12,895 bases of DNA from Phyllobacteriaceae bacterium. Lineage in GTDB: Bacteria > Pseudomonadota > Alphaproteobacteria > Rhizobiales > Ancalomicrobiaceae. A program made the translations under genes and the position numbers. This document shows, one piece after another, positions 9,586 to 12,895 of the stretch. The DNA lies in assembly GCA_012517025.1 (NCBI GenBank), contig JAAYVT010000324.1, positions 1-12,895 of the forward strand, written 5' to 3'. Below the pieces are notes generated by a model. That model was not told the origin of the DNA. It saw nothing but the letters and a program-made list of their open reading frames with translations, and did not search any database. Every line of letters begins with the position of its first letter. Within the stretch, counting starts at the first letter, position 1.

Positions 9586-11529
9586 TCACTTTCCCTCCCT
9601 GGTCAGCAGGACGTCGCCGAGGTTCGAGACGGTGAGCCGCCATCCCTCGAGCACTCTGCAGGTGAAGTAGTCTTCTTCGAGGATCGCCGGGCCGGAAGCG
9701 AAGTCGCCTGGCTTCAGGTCGGCGAGGCGGTAGACCGGGCATTCGGCGCGCAGGCCGGTGGCGCCGAGCGGGTGGCGCGAGCCGGAGGCGCGGGCCTGAG
9801 TCTTCTCTTCGAAGATGCCGGCGCCGTGATCGGCGCCGCGCAGATGCTTGACCGCGTCGAGCTCGAGATCGACCTCGATCGCCTTCTCGAACACTTCCGG
9901 CAGGGCGGTGTCGTCGCCCTCGAGCACGTGGGTGTGCTCGTGGCCGTTGCCGAAGTCGGCGACGAGGCGGGCGGTGACGACGTAGTCGCCGGCGGCGACG
10001 CCTTCCGCGAACATGTCGCGGGCCGCCTTCGTCTTCAGTTCGGCGAGCGCGGCGGCGACGCCGGTCGGCGACAGATCCTCCAGGGTGACGCCGTAGCGCT
10101 GCGAGATGTCGCAGGAGCCGATGCCGTAGGCGGAGAACACCGCCGCCATCTTCGGGATCGAGACGCGGGAGATGCCCGCCTTCTCGGCCACGCCGCAGGC
10201 GTTGAGCGGACCGGCGCCGCCGAAGGCGAGCATCACGGTGCGATCGTCGATGGTGGTGAAGCGGTGCAGCTCCTCGGCGATCTTCTGCTCGTAGGCTTCG
10301 ACCATGCGCGTGAGCGCCTCCTCGAGCCCGATGCCGAGCGGCCCGGCGACGTTGGCCGTCACCGCCGCCTTGGCTCGCTCGAGGTCGAGACCCATGCCGC
10401 CGCCGAAATAGGAGACGGGATCGAACAGACCGGACAAGAGGCTGGCGTCGGTGATCGTCGCCTCCTTGCCGCCGCGGCCGAAGCAGGCCGGCCCCGGCAC
10501 CGCGCCGACGCTGTCCGGGCCGATGGTGATCGCCCCGTCCTTGACCCGGAACACGGAGGAGCCGCCGACGCCGGCGCTCCAGATCTCGCAGAGCGGGAAA
10601 GAGACGGCGATGCCCTCGACGTGACCGCGCCGGATCTCCGGCACGGTGCCGCGCGAATATTGACCGATGTCGGTGGTGGTGCCGCCGACGTCGATGGAGA
10701 CGGTCTCGTCGAAGCCGTAGAGCCGCGAATAGGACTTCACGCCCTCCATGCCGCCGCGCGGACCGGAGGAATAGGTCTTGATCGCCACCGTCTTGGCGAC
10801 GCGGGAGGCGTCGCCGTCGTTGCGGAAGATGAGGAGCGGGTTCTTGGTGCGGAAGGCGCGCAGGCGGTTCTCGGCGTTGTAGAGGAAGGCCTCCATCGAG
10901 GGATGCAGGAAGGAGTTGATCAGCGCCGTCCAAGTGCGGCGGACCGGATCCTTGTCGGAGGTCAGGTCGGAGCCGTAGAGGATCGGCACCGCGCCGAGGA
11001 GATGGCGGGGATACTTGCGCAGCGCGACGCGGGCGAAGGCCTCCTCGAGGGCACGGAAATTCTCGCCGCCGAAGGCCACCACCAGGCGCTTGGCGCCCTG
11101 GGCGGTCAGCGCGTTCACCGCCTTGACCACTTCGACGTCGGCGTCCGGTCCGGTCACCACCGCGGCGTCGAGGAACACCACGCGGTCGCCGACCAGCGCC
11201 TTCCACACTTCCGGGTCGCGCTCGGCGAGGACGGCGGGCAGATCGCGCGAGCCGCCGTCGAGGACGAGGCCGAGCGGCGGGCCCTTGCGCTCGCAGATGG
11301 CGTTGGTGCCCTGCGTGGTGGAGTAGCGGATGAGATCCACCTCCTCGAGCAGGCGCTTGACGTCCTCCGAGCCGTAGAGCACCCGCGAGGCCTTCTGGAT
11401 GCCCTCGAAGAAGCAGCGGCTGAGGTCGTAGGGGGTGGTCAGCACCTTGGTCTTCTCGACCTTGCCGTCCGCGAAGATGCAGATGTCGGTCAGGGTGCCG
11501 CCGTTGTCGATGTTGATCTGCAGGGTCAT
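9586..11529 (-). CDS. apc1: HyuA-like ATP-binding subunit of ketone carboxylase (Apc1-type, first operon gene)
   Basis: A 647-aa, roughly 69-kDa hydantoinase A-family protein, close to the 70-kDa Apc1 subunit of acetophenone carboxylase. ASKHA phosphate loops are intact at IDNGGTLTD (7-15) and IDVGGTTTD (279-287). TTQGTN (71-76), SSGPRGG (254-260), GVGGSS (320-325) and VPGPACF (344-350) correspond to family motifs, and FGGAGPLNACG lies in the C-terminal half. It is about 70 residues shorter than the second HyuA-like subunit and diverges strongly from it, so this is not a recent duplication. The start at 11529 puts the first phosphate loop at residue 8; the purine-rich AGGGAGGAG lies about 12 nt upstream, slightly far. 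In-frame sequence further upstream to 11880 is leader and regulatory DNA, not protein. Transcription is predicted from the sigma-54-type promoter at 11643-11657. Confidence 0.9.
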   Translation of the reverse strand: MTLQINIDNGGTLTDICIFADGKVEKTKVLTTPYDLSRCFFEGIQKASRVLYGSEDVKRLLEEVDLIRYSTTQGTNAICERKGPPLGLVLDGGSRDLPAVLAERDPEVWKALVGDRVVFLDAAVVTGPDADVEVVKAVNALTAQGAKRLVVAFGGENFRALEEAFARVALRKYPRHLLGAVPILYGSDLTSDKDPVRRTWTALINSFLHPSMEAFLYNAENRLRAFRTKNPLLIFRNDGDASRVAKTVAIKTYSSGPRGGMEGVKSYSRLYGFDETVSIDVGGTTTDIGQYSRGTVPEIRRGHVEGIAVSFPLCEIWSAGVGGSSVFRVKDGAITIGPDSVGAVPGPACFGRGGKEATITDASLLSGLFDPVSYFGGGMGLDLERAKAAVTANVAGPLGIGLEEALTRMVEAYEQKIAEELHRFTTIDDRTVMLAFGGAGPLNACGVAEKAGISRVSIPKMAAVFSAYGIGSCDISQRYGVTLEDLSPTGVAAALAELKTKAARDMFAEGVAAGDYVVTARLVADFGNGHEHTHVLEGDDTALPEVFEKAIEVDLELDAVKHLRGADHGAGIFEEKTQARASGSRHPLGATGLRAECPVYRLADLKPGDFASGPAILEEDYFTCRVLEGWRLTVSNLGDVLLTREGK

Positions 11530-11590
11530 CTCTCTGGACTCCTCCCTTTTCGTCGAGACGGCGTGTGATCGGCTCCGTTGGGAACCGACG

Positions 11591-11618
11591 CCCGTCCGGA
11601 TCGATCGATCTCGTCGGG
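11591..11618. repeat. Imperfect 28-bp palindrome in the carboxylase operon leader
   Basis: CCCG at one end pairs with CGGG at the other, and the centre is the perfect GATCGATCGATC; two mismatches and a possible G-T pair lie between. It falls within the predicted 102-nt leader between the sigma-54-type start and the first gene, so it could form an mRNA hairpin. No function is evident. Confidence 0.35.
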
Positions 11619-11642
11619 CCCGCCGCCTTGGGAGGAGGAACC

Positions 11643-11657
11643 GCAAGCCCCGTGCCA
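11643..11657 (-). promoter_or_regulatory. Sigma-54 (-24/-12) promoter of the ketone carboxylase operon
   Basis: On the minus strand TGGCACGGGGCTTGC matches TGGCAC-N5-TTGC exactly, with correct GG-to-GC spacing. Predicted transcription start is near 11631, about 102 nt upstream of the first gene. It is the best promoter match in the window. Confidence 0.85.
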
Positions 11658-11682
11658 GAGCGCTCGGGATGCGGATCTTCGA

Positions 11683-11695
11683 TTTCAACCCATTG
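11683..11695. promoter_or_regulatory. IHF-like site beside the carboxylase promoter
   Basis: TTTCAACCCATTG matches WATCAANNNNTTR with one mismatch and is itself nearly palindromic. It lies about 26-38 bp upstream of the -24 box, between the promoter and the inverted repeats at 11711-11764, where IHF normally bends DNA at sigma-54 promoters. Confidence 0.4.
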
Positions 11696-11710
11696 AATCG
11701 ATGCGATTCT

Positions 11711-11734
11711 CCGTCGATCGGGCGAAATCGACGG
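11711..11734. promoter_or_regulatory. Inverted repeat CCGTCGAT-N8-ATCGACGG, possible operator
   Basis: Two perfect 8-bp arms (11711-11718 and 11727-11734) are separated by 8 bp. It sits 54-77 bp upstream of the -24 box of the carboxylase promoter. The sequence is rich in TCGA words, so chance repeats are more likely than in random DNA. Confidence 0.4.
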
Positions 11735-11747
11735 ATCGACCGCGTCG

Positions 11748-11764
11748 CGACCGATAATCGGTCG
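11748..11764. promoter_or_regulatory. Palindrome CGACCGAT-A-ATCGGTCG, possible operator
   Basis: Perfect 8-bp arms around a single central base, about 117-133 bp upstream of the predicted carboxylase start. It lies next to the CGTTCGA half-site at 11767. It could be an activator site or a local hairpin. Confidence 0.4.
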
Positions 11765-11765
11765 A

Positions 11766-11811
11766 CCGTTCGACCGAGGCGTCGTCGAAGCGAACGACGG
11801 GCATCGAACGG
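11766..11811. promoter_or_regulatory. Paired half-sites CCGTTCGA ... TCGAACGG, candidate activator site
   Basis: CCGTTCGA (11766-11773) and TCGAACGG (11804-11811) are perfect reverse complements 30 bp apart. They share the CGTTCGA/TCGAACG core with the 10-bp inverted repeat upstream of the CobW gene. They lie about 139 and 176 bp from the predicted carboxylase start. Confidence 0.45.
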
Positions 11812-11880
11812 CGTCGGCGAGGTCGAAATCGGCGGTCGCGACGCCGGCCGATCGGTGGCGTCCGGGGCGGTGGACGACAT

Positions 11881-11887
11881 TCGAACG
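11881..11887. promoter_or_regulatory. Third TCGAACG half-site, upstream of the alcohol dehydrogenase promoter
   Basis: TCGAACG lies about 103 bp upstream of the predicted dehydrogenase start. That is close to the roughly 108-bp distance of the palindrome upstream of the CobW promoter. A single half-site alone is weak evidence. Confidence 0.35.
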
Positions 11888-11924
11888 CGGGCGCCGGCGA
11901 GTGATCGGAATTCGGCCGGGCGCC

Positions 11925-11956
11925 CCGGCTCAAGTGGTTGATTTCGCGTGAGCCGG
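11925..11956. promoter_or_regulatory. Inverted repeat flanking a consensus IHF site beside the dehydrogenase promoter
   Basis: CCGGCTCA (11925-11932) and TGAGCCGG (11949-11956) are perfect reverse complements separated by 16 bp. Overlapping the left arm and spacer, CAAGTGGTTGATT (11931-11943) matches the IHF consensus YAANNNNTTGATW at every defined position. The repeat ends 4 bp before the -24 box at 11961, so IHF could bend DNA there and bring a distal activator to the polymerase. Confidence 0.5.
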
Positions 11957-11960
11957 CGGC

Positions 11961-11975
11961 TGGCATCGGACTTGC
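11961..11975 (+). promoter_or_regulatory. Sigma-54 (-24/-12) promoter of the alcohol dehydrogenase
   Basis: TGGCATCGGACTTGC keeps GG and TTGC at exact -24/-12 spacing and differs from TGGCAC only at the last base of the -24 box. Predicted transcription start is near 11987, about 29 nt before the ATG at 12016. Confidence 0.8.
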
Positions 11976-12015
11976 CCCGAGAGCGGCGTCAACGACGTCC
12001 CCAAGGGAGGAAAGC

Positions 12016-12895
12016 ATGAAGGCGCTCGTCTACCTCGGTCCGGGCCGCAAGGCGATCGAGGACCGTCCGAAGCCCGTGATCGTCGAGCCGACCGACGCGA
12101 TCGTGAAGATCACCAAGACCACCATCTGCGGCACCGATCTGCACATCCTGAAGGGCGACGTGCCGTCCTGCCTGCCGGGCACCGTGCTCGGCCACGAGGG
12201 GGTCGGGCGGATCGAGGCGGTCGGCTCCGCCGTCACCGCCTTCAAGCCGGGCGACCACGTGCTGATCTCCTGCATCACCGCCTGCGGCAAGTGCGACTAC
12301 TGCAAGCGCGGCATGTACTCGCATTGCACCACCGGCGGCTGGACGCTCGGCCACACGGTCGACGGCACGCAGGCTGAATATGTCCGCATCATGCATGCGG
12401 ATACCAGTCTGCACCCGATTCCGGCGGGGATGGACGAGGACGCGCTGGTGATGCTCTCGGACATTCTGCCGACCGGTTACGAATGCGGCGTGCTCAACGG
12501 GCGGATCCAGCCGGGCTCGACGGTGGCGATCGTCGGGGCCGGTCCGGTGGGACTGGCGGCGCTGCTCACCGCGCGGTTCTTCTCGCCGTCGCAGCTGGTG
12601 ATGATCGATCTCGACGACAACCGGCTCGGGGTCGCGCACAAGTTCGGGGCGACGCATTGCGTCAACTCCCGCAACGGCGACGCGGTCGAGCAGGTGATGG
12701 CGCTGACCGGCGGCCACGGCGTCGACACCGCGATCGAGGCGGTCGGCATCCCGGCGACCTTCGAACTCTGCGAGAGCATCGTCGCGGCCGGAGGCACCAT
12801 CGCCAACGTCGGCGTGCACGGCACCAAGGTCGACCTGCATCTCGAGCGGCTGTGGGCGCACAACATCACGCTGACGACCCGCCTCGTCGACACCG
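12016..12895 (+). CDS. Zinc-dependent medium-chain alcohol dehydrogenase (3' end cut by window edge)
   Basis: First 293 residues of a medium-chain dehydrogenase/reductase; such enzymes are usually about 345-350 aa, so some 55 residues are missing. Catalytic zinc ligands are C38 in TTICGTD, and H60-E61 in LGHEGVG, with D149 in SDILPTG as a likely further ligand. Structural zinc ligands are C90, C93, C96 and C104. The Rossmann motif VGAGPVG is at 173-179, and an acidic residue at the end of the second strand (D198) suggests NAD rather than NADP. AGGGAGG lies 5 nt before the ATG. It resembles the zinc alcohol dehydrogenases often annotated as 2-propanol/secondary alcohol or threonine-type dehydrogenases. 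Its divergent pairing with the ketone carboxylase operon, both behind sigma-54-type promoters, suggests it makes the ketone from a secondary alcohol; that substrate is inferred. Confidence 0.93.
   Translation, partial: MKALVYLGPGRKAIEDRPKPVIVEPTDAIVKITKTTICGTDLHILKGDVPSCLPGTVLGHEGVGRIEAVGSAVTAFKPGDHVLISCITACGKCDYCKRGMYSHCTTGGWTLGHTVDGTQAEYVRIMHADTSLHPIPAGMDEDALVMLSDILPTGYECGVLNGRIQPGSTVAIVGAGPVGLAALLTARFFSPSQLVMIDLDDNRLGVAHKFGATHCVNSRNGDAVEQVMALTGGHGVDTAIEAVGIPATFELCESIVAAGGTIANVGVHGTKVDLHLERLWAHNITLTTRLVDT

Larger units (their letters stand above)
11530..12015. other. Divergent regulatory region between the ketone carboxylase operon and the alcohol dehydrogenase
   Basis: This 486-bp region contains no supportable gene. 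It carries two outward-facing sigma-54-type promoters (11643-11657 minus, 11961-11975 plus), IHF-like sites beside each, several inverted repeats and three copies of TCGAACG/CGTTCGA (11767-11773, 11804-11810, 11881-11887). The arrangement promoter, bending site, activator sites, bending site, promoter would let one activator serve both units. Confidence 0.75.

Noticed and set aside
3623..11529. Annotation as hydantoinase, N-methylhydantoinase or 5-oxoprolinase
   Set aside because: Two HyuA-like subunits, a four-Cys zinc-ribbon small subunit, an AcxB-type metal triad and a fifth co-operonic protein fit ketone carboxylases better. The HyuA/HyuB family names alone do not decide function.
3623..11529. 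Annotation as three-subunit acetone carboxylase acxABC
   Set aside because: The operon has five genes and its order differs from acxABC. The first HyuA-like protein and the 288-aa protein would have no counterpart. Acetone as substrate remains possible.
4489..11568. Long plus-strand open frames of roughly 600-800 codons opposite the carboxylase operon
   Set aside because: They are antisense shadows of GC-rich genes with low-complexity, Asp/Arg/Ala/Gly/His-rich translations. The minus-strand frames carry recognisable family motifs and ribosome binding sites.
11530..11880. Upstream extension of the first HyuA-like gene
   Set aside because: The frame is open, but the sigma-54-type promoter lies inside it, and the conserved phosphate loop starts just after the ATG at 11529.

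Overview
High-GC window with strong purine-rich ribosome binding sites and GC-biased third codon positions, consistent with a proteobacterium and most likely an alphaproteobacterium. There is no rRNA, tRNA or other taxon marker, so the assignment is loose. I see no mobile element, CRISPR array, tRNA or rRNA.

Layout. (1) 1-1794, minus: an AcoR/AcxR-type sigma-54 (RpoN)-dependent activator, whose C-terminal helix-turn-helix runs off the left edge. (2) 1795-2220: divergent intergenic region with a sigma-54-type promoter and a perfect 10-bp inverted repeat. (3) 2221-3543, plus: a CobW/COG0523 GTPase with a His/Cys-rich metal-binding insert. (4) 3566-3605: a strong hairpin terminator between convergent units. 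(5) 11529 down to 3623, minus: a five-gene operon. In transcription order it is HyuA-like, zinc-ribbon small subunit, second HyuA-like, HyuB-like, and a 288-aa protein. (6) 11530-12015: divergent regulatory region with a sigma-54-type promoter facing each way, IHF-like sites and inverted repeats. (7) 12016 to the right edge, plus: a zinc-dependent medium-chain alcohol dehydrogenase.

Interpretation. Gene order and subunit sizes (647, 132, 718, 758, 288 aa) match the five-gene acetophenone carboxylase cluster (apc1-apc5) of Aromatoleum aromaticum. They fit less well with the three-subunit acetone carboxylase (AcxABC). The predicted complex is a biotin-independent, ATP-driven ketone carboxylase. 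The adjacent dehydrogenase would oxidise a secondary alcohol to the ketone, and the carboxylase would turn the ketone into a beta-keto acid. The actual ketone (acetone, butanone, acetophenone or other) cannot be read from sequence, and no CoA ligase or CoA transferase for the next step lies in the window.

Main regulatory observation. All three outward units (carboxylase operon, alcohol dehydrogenase, CobW GTPase) carry a GG-N10-GC element with the exact spacing of a -24/-12 promoter. A TCGAACG / CGTTCGA half-site recurs in both intergenic regions. Together with the linked RpoN activator, this predicts one substrate-induced regulon that includes the GTPase, which could be a metal-delivery factor for the carboxylase or the dehydrogenase.
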